Source: JBBRHH01 sp038222915
GTDB lineage: Bacteria > Planctomycetota > Phycisphaerae > Tepidisphaerales > Tepidisphaeraceae
Assembly (NCBI GenBank): GCA_038222915.1
Contig: JBBRHH010000289.1
Span: forward strand, 1-7,570
Direction: 5' to 3'
DNA length: 7,570 nt
Shown here: piece by piece, positions 1-6,853 of the stretch
Position numbering within the stretch: the stretch's first letter is position 1
Layout: every line of letters starts with the position of its first letter
Program-made: the position numbers and the translations under genes
Notes under the pieces: generated by a model
Database searches by the model: none
Seen by the model: the letters and a program-made list of their open reading frames with translations, nothing else
What the model was told of the DNA's origin: nothing

Positions 1-22
1 GTTTCATGTCTCAAGTAGCCCA

Positions 23-132
23 CGTCGGTTGGTGGTCGGTTAGTGGTCGTTTGCTGGTCGGTCACAGGTCGGTTAGTGGTCGTTTGCTAGTCGGTTACAG
101 GTCGGTTGGTGGTCGGTTAGTGGTCGGTTTGA
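23..132. repeat. Ten-copy tandem array of a degenerate 11-bp unit
   Basis: Ten consecutive 11-bp units follow each other without gaps, starting at 23, 34, 45, 56, 67, 78, 89, 100, 111 and 122. The consensus is GGTCGGTTNGT, with the first five bases the best kept. Three units form a higher-order 33-bp repeat: 34-66 and 67-99 differ at only two positions. Because 33 is a multiple of three, one frame shows an 11-residue periodicity, but that open frame does not look like a protein. Just after the array the motif appears inverted (CGACCAA at 135-141 and 169-175), so the right end could fold into an imperfect hairpin. The function is unknown; replication slippage in a non-coding spacer is the simplest origin. 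Confidence 0.85.
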
Positions 133-437
133 AACGACCAATCACCACCCCCGCGTTATCCCAATCATCGACCAAACAAGCACTTGCGAAAAACCGCGAC
201 GCCAGAACCGACATCCAACTCAATTGCGCGCATTTTTTCCGCCCCTCAGCACCCACCACTCAGTCCTCAGCACTCCGTCGAAAAGGGGCAATTCGAGGGT
301 CAAAAGAGGGTGATTCAACGTCGGTTTGGGGAGATTCGAGGGAGGTCGGAGGCCCCCTTCGATACCGCTTTAGGGTCGGTTTTTCGAGCAGAAAGGCAAC
401 GGCCAATTGTTCACAACTCTATTTCAATGAGGTTCTT
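133..437. other. Non-coding spacer with dispersed short repeats
   Basis: I see no convincing gene here on either strand. Open frames exist but have irregular composition rich in Arg, Ser, Pro and Thr, with no domain and no ribosome binding site. The stretch contains a CTCAGCAC-type low-complexity tract at about 245-275. It also has an imperfect 15-bp direct repeat (285-299 and 328-342, 13 of 15 identical, sharing ATTCGAGGG), and further copies of the GGTCGG core of the left-hand array (344-349, and 374-384 followed by a T run). The base composition is less C-biased at third positions than in the downstream genes, which supports a non-coding reading. Confidence 0.6.
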
Positions 438-608
438 ATGCCCAATCAAATCAACGCAACGCGCACCCAAACACAATTTCTGCGCGCATTCCAGCACCCC
501 GAACGCCGCCTCCTTCGGCTTGGCAAACCCTCAAAACCGCAACCCGGAAATTCCAACCGCTCGCTCACTAACCGATATTCCTACCCCGCTGTAAAATTTC
601 AACCATGA
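438..608 (+). CDS. Candidate 56-residue leader ORF overlapping the hydrolase start
   Basis: An ATG at 438 has GAGG at 429-432 with a 5-nt spacer, and opens a 57-codon frame ending in TGA at 606-608. That stop overlaps the ATG of the following glycoside hydrolase gene (ATGA at 605-608), the arrangement typical of translational coupling. The hydrolase start has no ribosome binding site of its own, which fits. Against a real gene, the predicted peptide is basic and rich in Arg, Asn, Gln, Pro and Ser, has no recognisable domain, signal or membrane segment, and the frame is open further upstream through the repeat array. It could be a regulatory leader peptide or a chance frame; I recognise no family. 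Confidence 0.25.
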   Translation: MPNQINATRTQTQFLRAFQHPERRLLRLGKPSKPQPGNSNRSLTNRYSYPAVKFQP

Positions 609-2817
609 GAATTCCACACCGCACCATCCTCCCTCTCCTCTTCTTCCTTCTCCCGGCCATCTCACCAGCCGCCGATTGGAAGCCCGCCGAAGGTTCTCTC
701 ATGACCCGCTGGGCCAAAGACGTCACGCCTGAAAAAGCCCTCCCCGAATACCCGCGCCCGCAAATGGTCCGGGCCGAATGGCAAAACCTCAACGGCCTCT
801 GGCAGTTCGCCGCCGCGAAAGAAAATGATCCAACGCCCACTGGCAAAGACCTCGCCGAACAAATCCTCGTCCCCTTCCCCGTCGAATCCGCCTCTCCGGC
901 CTCATGCGCCACGAAGATCGCATGTGGTACCGCCGCACCTTCGACATCCCCGCCAAGTGGACCCAGAACAACCAGCGCATCCTCATCCACTTCGACGCCG
1001 TCGATTTCCAGGCCGCCGTCTTCGTCAATGGAAAATCCGTCGGCGCTCACAAAGGTGGCTACGACGCCTTCACCCTCGACATCACCGATGCATTGAAACC
1101 CGCCGGGCCGCAGGAGCTCAGCGTCAACGCCTACGACGGCACCGACGTCGGCAACCAACCCCGCGGAAAACAAACCAACACGCCCGGCGGCATCTTCTAC
1201 ACCCCGGCCTCCGGTATCTGGCAAACCGTTTGGCTCGAACCCGTCCCCGCCACCAGTGTCCAATCCCTCCACATCCTCGCCGACCTCGACGCCGGCGCAG
1301 TGAAAATCACCGCGCAGGCCGCCGCCGGAAATGTCTCCGTCACCGTGATGGACGGCGCAAACCAAATCGCCAAAGGCGAAGGCAAGGCCGGCGCTGAAAT
1401 CAAAATCGACATCCCCAACGCAAAACTCTGGACCCCCGATTCCCCGTTCCTCTACACCCTCCGCGTCACACTGTCGGCCGACGACAAATCCACCGACTCG
1501 GTCGAAAGCTACTTCGGCATGCGCAAGATCTCCCTCGCCAAGGACGACAAAGGCGTTCAGCGCCTCATGCTCAACAACAAGCCCATCTTCCAGGCCGGCC
1601 CGCTCGATCAGGGCTTCTGGCCCGACGGCATCTACACCGCTCCCACCGACGAAGCCCTCCGCTACGACATCGAGATCACAAAAAAACTCGGCTTCAACAT
1701 GACCCGCAAGCACGTGAAGGTCGAACCCGAGCGCTGGTACTACTGGTGCGACAAGCTTGGCCTCCTCGTCTGGCAGGACATGCCCGCCATGCGCGACAAG
1801 CCCAACGCCGATCAGCAGAAGCAGTACGAAACCGAGCTCGCCGCCCTCGTCAAAGGCCGCGGCGAACATCCCTCCATCATCATGTGGGTCGTGTTCAACG
1901 AAGGCTGGGGCCAGTACGACACCGAGCGCCTCACCAAATGGGTCAAAGACACCGATCCGTCCCGCATCGTCAACAACGCCAGCGGCTGGACCGACATGAA
2001 AGTTGGCGACGTCAACGACATGCACCACTACCCCGACCCGGCCATGCCCAAGCCCGAAGAAAACCGCGCCGTAGTCCTCGGTGAATTCGGCGGCCTCGGC
2101 CTCGGTGTCGACGGCCACACATGGTCCAAAAAATCCTGGGGCTATCGCGGCGTCGGCAGTCCCGAGCAACTCACCACCGCCTACGTCCGCGCCATGGCCG
2201 CCGCCTGGCGCCTGAAAGACGACGGCCTTTGCGCCGCCGTCTACACCCAGATCACCGACGTCGAAACCGAATGCAACGGCCTCCTCACCTACGACCGCGC
2301 CGTCATCAAAGTCGATGTCCCCCGCACCGCCGCCGTCAACACCGGCCACATCCCGCAAATCAAAGTCATCACACCCACCTCGGAAAAAGCGCCCGTCAAA
2401 TGGCAATACACCCTCGAAGCCCCGCCCGCCGACTGGACCAAGCCCGGCTTCGACGCGTCCACCTGGAAAGAAGCCGAAGGCGGCTTCGGCACGGATGGAA
2501 CGCCCGGCGCGGTCGTACGCACCAAGTGGAGCGGCCGCGACATCTGGATCCGCCGCGAGTTCACCATGACCGATGAAAAGCTCAACAGCCCGTCGTGGCT
2601 CCTCCACCCCGACGACGACGCCGAGGTCTACATCAACGGCGTCCTCGCCCTCAAGGAAACCGGCTACGTCGGCTCCTATCAGGAATTCTCTATGACCGAT
2701 GAAGCCAAAGCCGCCCTCAAGCCCGGCAAAAATATCATCACCGCGCACTGCCGCCAGAACGCCGGCGGCCAATACATCGACGTCGGCATTGTCGACGTGA
2801 AGGAGGACGCACGGTAG
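605..2817 (+). CDS. Secreted glycoside hydrolase family 2 protein, frameshifted
   Basis: This is an exported retaining glycosidase of the beta-galactosidase/beta-glucuronidase/beta-mannosidase superfamily; the substrate cannot be told. The reading frame from 605 gives a signal peptide (residues 1 to about 22, ending SPA-A) and the family N-terminus through VPFPVESA, then shifts. The frame continuing from 892 to 2817 resumes the expected sequence LSGLMRHEDRMWYRRTF, so one C is missing at about 892-893. The joined product would be 737 residues. It has an N-terminal jelly-roll (WYRR at 108-111), an Ig-like linker (about 216-310) and a TIM barrel. The acid/base is Glu433 in FNEGWG and the nucleophile Glu494 in LGEFGG. 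A second C-terminal jelly-roll spans about 595-735. No Shine-Dalgarno precedes the start. The break is either a sequencing error or a recent inactivating mutation; the intact catalytic part argues against old decay. Confidence 0.85.
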
Positions 2818-2853
2818 CGATTTGCGTCGCTTGACTTCAAAGGGGTCGGCCTC

Positions 2854-3528
2854 ATGATGACTCAACAGATGGCGAATGAAAATCAAAACCCCGGCAATCC
2901 CAACGACCCGCGCCCCGCGGGCGATCCCAGCTTGTTCAGCCAGCAGTTTCAGCACCCCTCGCTGAGCGCTCGAGTCCCCGAAAAAGTCGCCCGTGGCGTC
3001 CTGAGCACCGGCGCACTCGTCCAGGACAGCCCCAACGAGTTTGTCATGGATTTCGTTCAGGGCATCACCCGCCCGCTCCAGATCGCCGCCCGCGTCGTCC
3101 TCCCGCCCAGCGTCATGGCCGACTTCATCAACGCCGCCCGCGAAAACCTCGCCAATTTCGAAAAAACCTACGGCCCACCAAAGGAACTCCCCAAGCCCCC
3201 GACCGATCGCCGTCCCACCATCGAAGAAATCTACAGCGAACTGAAACTCTCCGATGAACTGCTCAGCGGCGTCTACGCCAACGCCGTCATGATCGGCCAC
3301 TCCGCTTCCGAATTCTTCTTCGACTTCATCACCCGCTTCTACCCCAACGCCGCCGTCTCCTGCCGTATCTACTTCTCCGCCCAGCAAGTCCCCCGCCTCC
3401 TCGAAACGTTGACCATGGCATTCAATCAATTTCAAAAACGCATGGCGGCCATGCAACAACAGCAGCAGCAACAACAACTGCCCCCACCTCAAGATCCGCC
3501 GCGGGAAGACCCACCGGCTTCATCCTGA
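2854..3528 (+). CDS. Tandem DUF3467-like protein with polyglutamine tail
   Basis: This is a 224-residue soluble protein of unknown function. It consists of two similar halves, about 41-107 and 132-197. Each has a short strand, a conserved S-x-x-EF-x-x-DF core (SPNEFVMDF at 59-67, SASEFFFDF at 150-158), a strand ending in Arg-Val or Arg-Ile, and an amphipathic helix. This pattern resembles DUF3467, a small uncharacterised bacterial and archaeal family; here it appears duplicated within one chain. The N-terminal 40 residues and the C-terminus are disordered in composition, and eight consecutive Gln codons lie at 3454-3477 before a Pro-rich end. The start at 2854 has AAAGGGG at 2839-2845 with 8-nt spacing; ATG codons at 2857 and 2869 are possible. 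It begins 36 nt after the hydrolase gene and probably shares its transcript. Family assignment is by eye. Confidence 0.8.
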   Translation: MMTQQMANENQNPGNPNDPRPAGDPSLFSQQFQHPSLSARVPEKVARGVLSTGALVQDSPNEFVMDFVQGITRPLQIAARVVLPPSVMADFINAARENLANFEKTYGPPKELPKPPTDRRPTIEEIYSELKLSDELLSGVYANAVMIGHSASEFFFDFITRFYPNAAVSCRIYFSAQQVPRLLETLTMAFNQFQKRMAAMQQQQQQQQLPPPQDPPREDPPASS

Positions 3529-3558
3529 AGAATTTGTCCTAACCCAAACGGAGAAAAT

Positions 3559-4122
3559 ATGCTTCAATCAATTCGCCTCGCCTCGGTCGCTCTGCTTCTG
3601 GCATGCGCCCCGGCCTTCGCCGCCGACACCTACAACATCGATCCCGTCCATTCCAGCATCGTTTTCCGCATCAAGCACCTGGACGTCAGCTATTTCTACG
3701 GCCGCTTCAACGCCCCAACCGGCAGCGTAAACGTCGACGCCGACGCCACCCAGAATTCCTTCACCGCCACCGTCGACGCCAACAACGTAGATACCGCCCA
3801 GCCCAAGCGCGACGCGCACCTGAAGAGCCTGGACTTCTTCAATGCCAAGGAATTCCCCACCATCTCCTTCAAGAGCACCGGCGTGAAAAAGGGAGCCAAG
3901 GACAACATGCTCGACGTCACCGGCGACCTCACCATGCACGGCGTAACCAAATCGATCACCATCGCCATGGAGCAGACCGGCGCGGCCAAGACCGCCATGG
4001 GCGAGCGCGTCGGCTTCGAAGGAATAGCCGAGATCAAGAAGAGCGACTTCGGCATCAAAGGCATCCCCGGGGTTGGTGATGAAGTCCGCCTCATCATCGA
4101 CATCGAAGCCGCCAAAAAATAG
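3559..4122 (+). CDS. YceI-family periplasmic protein
   Basis: This is an exported lipocalin-like beta-barrel protein. Members of the YceI family bind isoprenoid or other amphiphilic chains in a hydrophobic tunnel; the ligand here is unknown. The 187-residue product has a signal peptide ending AFA-A (cleavage near 21-22). The family hallmarks follow in order: IDPVHSSIVFRIKH (27-40), the RDAHLKSLDFFNAKEFP block (84-100), GDLTMHGVTK (122-131) and the C-terminal DFGIKG...GDEVRLIID strand (163-181). The length is normal for the family. The start at 3559 is fixed by GGAG at 3550-3553 with a 5-nt spacer and by the signal peptide. The gene lies 30 nt after the DUF3467-like gene and 8 nt before a membrane protein gene. 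Known YceI genes are often paired with a membrane partner such as cytochrome b561-type YceJ. Confidence 0.93.
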   Translation: MLQSIRLASVALLLACAPAFAADTYNIDPVHSSIVFRIKHLDVSYFYGRFNAPTGSVNVDADATQNSFTATVDANNVDTAQPKRDAHLKSLDFFNAKEFPTISFKSTGVKKGAKDNMLDVTGDLTMHGVTKSITIAMEQTGAAKTAMGERVGFEGIAEIKKSDFGIKGIPGVGDEVRLIIDIEAAKK

Positions 4123-4130
4123 GCCCAGCC

Positions 4131-5018
4131 ATGCTCGATTTCCGGAACATCCTGCTCGACGATGTTCTTCCCGTACTCCTCTGTGCGGCCCTGCTGACAG
4201 TAACCTGGCGTCCCTGGCGCAGAGCCACGGGCCCGGTGGCCCAATGGGCCACTCCGCTCGCGGTCGGCCTCGCCTTCGCCTGGTCCTTTCATTCCATCAC
4301 CGAGACCTGGCCCAAGTGGCCATTCACCGGATCCCAAAACGCCGTCTTCGCCGTGGCATCTGCCACCGCACTCGTCTGCACCTTCGACGGACTACTCCGC
4401 CTCCCAAACTGGCTGCGCGCCGAGTTGGCCCTGATCCTCTCGGCCGGCAGCGCATGGCTTGTCTTCTCCCCTCTGCTGAAAGGGGCCTGGAAAGAATTAT
4501 CGCTTGAGGGATCACTGTGGATCATCGCAATCGGCGTTGTGATTCACATCGCCTGGACCAGCGCAGAACTACTGGCCACCCGTCGCCACGGCGCGTGGAT
4601 GGCATTCCACTTTGTGCTACTCGGTGCCGGCACCGCCACGGCCCTGGGTCTTTCAGACTCCCTTCAACTCGCGCGATTGGGCGGGGCGATCACCGCGACC
4701 ATGACCGTCGCATTGCTACTTGGCCTCGTGCTGCCGCGGTTCTCGCTGGGGCGCGGCGCTGGAGTCGTGCTGGTGCCGCTGACCGTCTTGCTGTTCATGG
4801 GATATCACTATGTGGGGCTCGATCCGTGGAACCTTTTGCTATTGCTGGTAGCACTGCCTTTGACATGGATGGTAGAACTGGACTGGATCGCGCGGCGGAA
4901 AGCCTGGCTGCGTGTGCTGCTGTCCACTTTGATCCTGGGTGCCCCGATCTTCGTGGCAGTCGCCCGCGCTCACCTGGCTTTTGTTAAAGTGCAACAGGAG
5001 TACATGCAGGGAATGTGA
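4131..5018 (+). CDS. Polytopic membrane protein of unknown function, about ten spans
   Basis: I do not recognise this 295-residue protein. Hydropathy by eye suggests about ten membrane segments, near residues 12-25, 38-52, 70-86, 95-112, 128-146, 154-172, 184-202, 209-226, 232-249 and 259-279, with a short polar C-terminus. Three histidines fall inside or at the edge of predicted helices (His139, His160, His226), and acidic residues occur near helix ends. No transporter, kinase or protease signature is visible. The start at 4131 lies 8 nt after the YceI stop and lacks a Shine-Dalgarno, so it is probably translated by reinitiation from the YceI gene; a functional link to YceI is an inference. 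The gene ends 4 nt from the stop of the convergent kinase gene. Its codon use is less strictly C-ending after about 4600. Confidence 0.85.
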   Translation: MLDFRNILLDDVLPVLLCAALLTVTWRPWRRATGPVAQWATPLAVGLAFAWSFHSITETWPKWPFTGSQNAVFAVASATALVCTFDGLLRLPNWLRAELALILSAGSAWLVFSPLLKGAWKELSLEGSLWIIAIGVVIHIAWTSAELLATRRHGAWMAFHFVLLGAGTATALGLSDSLQLARLGGAITATMTVALLLGLVLPRFSLGRGAGVVLVPLTVLLFMGYHYVGLDPWNLLLLLVALPLTWMVELDWIARRKAWLRVLLSTLILGAPIFVAVARAHLAFVKVQQEYMQGM

Positions 5019-5022
5019 GATG

Positions 5023-6159
5023 TCACGCTTGGGGAGCAGGCAATTTCGCGATGAACCCGGCCAGTTCCGTGGCGCTTGGGCTCTGGGCGTTTCGAACGTA
5101 GTAGCCGCTCGTGCCAACGCCCGTGCACAGGCTTTCCGCCAGCGAAAGGCCCAGCACCTCGCCCAGGCAGAAACCGGCGTTGAAGTGGTCGCCAGCACCA
5201 GTGCTGATCTTCGGCTGCTGAACAAACGGCCCGGCGAAAGTGGCGCTCGTATCGGCCGTAGCGGCCGCCGCTCGGCGGCGTGGATGAATGACCACGCACG
5301 AAACACCCAGCTTGGCGCGAATAGACCGCGCCGTCGCTTCAACCGCGGCCTCGGCATCATCCCCAACCCGGATCGCAAGAACCTCCGCCACCTGCGACGA
5401 CTCCTTCAGATTCAAGCCAAGAATAACGTCAGCATGTGCCTGAAACCGCGAGGTAAGTTCCAAGGCTTCGAGTATGTCATGGCCGGTCCGCTTCTCCGGG
5501 TCGGCCAGGTCAATAAAGATCTTCCTATCGCCGCGCGCCAGGCCAGGAAAAATTTCCGTCTGCAGCCTGCTCCAGATATCGCTCATATACGGCAGCATCG
5601 TCCAGTTGGTCATCCCGATGAGGCCCGACCGCGAGACGATCTCCCGGAGCTTCTCCGTGCCGCCGACACCTTCAATAAGGTTGTCCCAGTTGACGTCCTT
5701 GAGTGTGCCATGCTTGCCGAACATGAGCTTGCCGTCGTCGAACTCGAGCGCATCGGTGTGGCCGGGCTCGGCGATGCTGAACACCTCAGCGCGATCGGCC
5801 AGCGCCTGAAAGACAGGATGAACCGCGGGCTTGCCGAGGTTGCCGACATACGTGACTTTGAAACCAATGGCAGCAAGCGCGTTGGCCATGATCGGCCCGT
5901 TGCCGCCCAACTTCTGCTGTTTGACCAGCAGCTCGTAGTTGCTGGATTCACCCGCAGCGCGAAGGATTTTCTGTCCCATCTGTTCGATGGTTCGGACCGC
6001 GTCGTATGTGTGGGCATCGGTGCGTTTATCCACAACGGCGATGATCTCATCAACAAATCCGTCCAGCCCAACGAGCGTACGGATGTCGGCGACGCGGTGG
6101 ACGGCAGCCGCGAGTTTCGTCGAAGTCGACTCGCAGATCATTTCGCGCGATTGGGCCAT
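5023..6159 (-). CDS. PfkB/ribokinase-family carbohydrate kinase
   Basis: This is a cytosolic ATP-dependent kinase that would phosphorylate a sugar or nucleoside-like substrate, which is not identifiable here. The 378-residue product has the PfkB fold landmarks: the N-terminal GLDGFVDEI substrate-side motif (31-39), a glycine-rich GGNGP at 85-89, FIDLADPEKR (215-224) and the C-terminal anion-hole and catalytic segment STGAGDHFNAGF (319-330), with Asp324 as catalytic base. The canonical signature is D-T-x-G-A-G-D; here the leading residues are Ile318-Ser319-Thr320, so the first Asp is missing while GAGD is intact. The protein is somewhat longer than a typical ribokinase (about 310). It starts 9 nt after the preceding minus-strand gene with no clear ribosome binding site, which suggests coupling. 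It is the last gene of its run and meets the membrane protein gene tail to tail. Confidence 0.9.
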   Translation of the reverse strand: MAQSREMICESTSTKLAAAVHRVADIRTLVGLDGFVDEIIAVVDKRTDAHTYDAVRTIEQMGQKILRAAGESSNYELLVKQQKLGGNGPIMANALAAIGFKVTYVGNLGKPAVHPVFQALADRAEVFSIAEPGHTDALEFDDGKLMFGKHGTLKDVNWDNLIEGVGGTEKLREIVSRSGLIGMTNWTMLPYMSDIWSRLQTEIFPGLARGDRKIFIDLADPEKRTGHDILEALELTSRFQAHADVILGLNLKESSQVAEVLAIRVGDDAEAAVEATARSIRAKLGVSCVVIHPRRRAAAATADTSATFAGPFVQQPKISTGAGDHFNAGFCLGEVLGLSLAESLCTGVGTSGYYVRNAQSPSATELAGFIAKLPAPQA

Positions 6160-6168
6160 ATAGCTGAT

Positions 6169-6378
6169 TTACAGGATCTGGTCCTGCTCCATGGTGAGAT
6201 AACTTGGAACCGAGGCCGGCTTGCTTTCGTCCTCCCGATGCATGCTCGGACTGGACTGCTCGTCGGGGCGCAGCGACGGCGGCTCAAAGTGCATCGCGAT
6301 GACTTGTCCGTGCGGAAGGTCGAGCGGCTCTTCAGGTATGAGGACCCTTCCATCGAAACGAACTCGGATGGTTTTCAT
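6169..6378 (-). CDS. AF2212/DUF104-like small protein, orphan antitoxin type
   Basis: This 69-residue protein has an N-terminal beta-hairpin segment, TIRVRFDGRVLIPEEPLDL (3-21), that resembles the AF2212-like (DUF104) family. Members of that family are small dimeric proteins usually found as putative antitoxins beside VapC-type PIN-domain toxins. Residues 35-69 form a polar, probably disordered tail without recognisable similarity. No PIN-domain gene lies next to it in this window; its neighbours are a lipoprotein gene upstream (27 nt) and the PfkB kinase downstream (9 nt). The start is well supported: GAGGAG lies on the minus strand at 6385-6390, 6 nt before the ATG. It may be a domesticated family member with a role other than toxin control. 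The family call is by eye from one short motif. Confidence 0.75.
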   Translation of the reverse strand: MKTIRVRFDGRVLIPEEPLDLPHGQVIAMHFEPPSLRPDEQSSPSMHREDESKPASVPSYLTMEQDQIL

Positions 6379-6405
6379 ACGCAGCTCCTCGTCGCTTTGG
6401 AGTGT

Positions 6406-6825
6406 TCAGCGCGGGCTGGGGCTTGCATCCGCGGCGGTGTAGATCGCCCCGTGGTATTCGACTTCGCTGCGCGGCGGGGTGCGGAAAATGTGATACGGAT
6501 ACGTGACCAGGTCGTACAGGAACATCCCCGGCTCATAGAACGGCTCTTCCCACGCCGGCCTGTTAAACGAGTTGTCGGCCGTCTGGAAGAACGTGGGATA
6601 CGCATAGACCGACCCACGCGGATAAGGCGCCACAGAGACAGCCCACTGACGGCGAACAACTCGGCCATTGGCATCAAACTGGATCGCCGAAGCTTCAGTC
6701 GCCGGCGGAGCGGTCACGCTCGGCGCGGTCTGCGTTGGATTGAATTGTGCAGGTTGCAGCGGCGGGGCTGAGTGACAGCCGGCGGCTATGCAGAGTACGG
6801 CGATGCTGAGGGATATCTTGATCAT
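6406..6825 (-). CDS. Uncharacterised lipoprotein, Tyr/Pro-rich
   Basis: This is a 139-residue predicted lipoprotein. The signal peptide is short (Met-Ile-Lys, hydrophobic core) with a lipobox IAAGC and the lipidated Cys at residue 17. A Pro/Thr/Ala-rich linker follows (about 19-46), then a compact aromatic-rich region with YPRGSVYAYPTFF (68-80) and EEPFYEPGMFLYDLVTYPYH (93-112). I recognise no named family. The frame is open further upstream, but the added residues overlap the preceding gene out of frame and have no signal; the ATG at 6825 directly precedes a perfect lipoprotein leader, so I place the start there. Only a weak GAGAA-like element precedes it. It lies 28 nt after another lipoprotein gene and 27 nt before the AF2212-like gene. 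Confidence 0.82.
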   Translation of the reverse strand: MIKISLSIAVLCIAAGCHSAPPLQPAQFNPTQTAPSVTAPPATEASAIQFDANGRVVRRQWAVSVAPYPRGSVYAYPTFFQTADNSFNRPAWEEPFYEPGMFLYDLVTYPYHIFRTPPRSEVEYHGAIYTAADASPSPR

Positions 6826-6853
6826 TGTAATTCTCGGTTGCGTTGGGGTTGGC

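Noticed and set aside
23..132. CRISPR array
   Set aside because: Repeats are contiguous 11-bp units with no spacers of constant length, and no cas gene is present.
6..608. 200-codon open frame including an 11-residue repeat protein
   Set aside because: The protein periodicity is only the DNA satellite read in one frame (33 bp = 11 codons). The rest has no domain. Only the 438-608 part has a ribosome site and is kept as a weak candidate.
886..896. Programmed -1 frameshift site in the hydrolase gene
   Set aside because: No X-XXY-YYZ slippery heptamer or evident downstream stem-loop is seen, and this enzyme family is normally encoded in one frame.
2816..2831. Hairpin AGCGA-N6-TCGCT after the hydrolase stop as terminator
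   Set aside because: The stem is only 5 bp and no T run follows; the next gene is 36 nt away and appears co-transcribed.
568..3492. 974-codon open frame on the minus strand
   Set aside because: It lies antisense to the hydrolase and the DUF3467-like gene. It is rich in Gly, Val, Asp, Glu and Phe, as expected for the complement of C-ending codons, shows no domain, and the plus-strand genes have clear family motifs.
4939..6771. 610-codon open frame on the plus strand
   Set aside because: It runs antisense to the kinase and the small genes after it, has Arg-rich shadow composition and no domain; the minus-strand genes are well supported.
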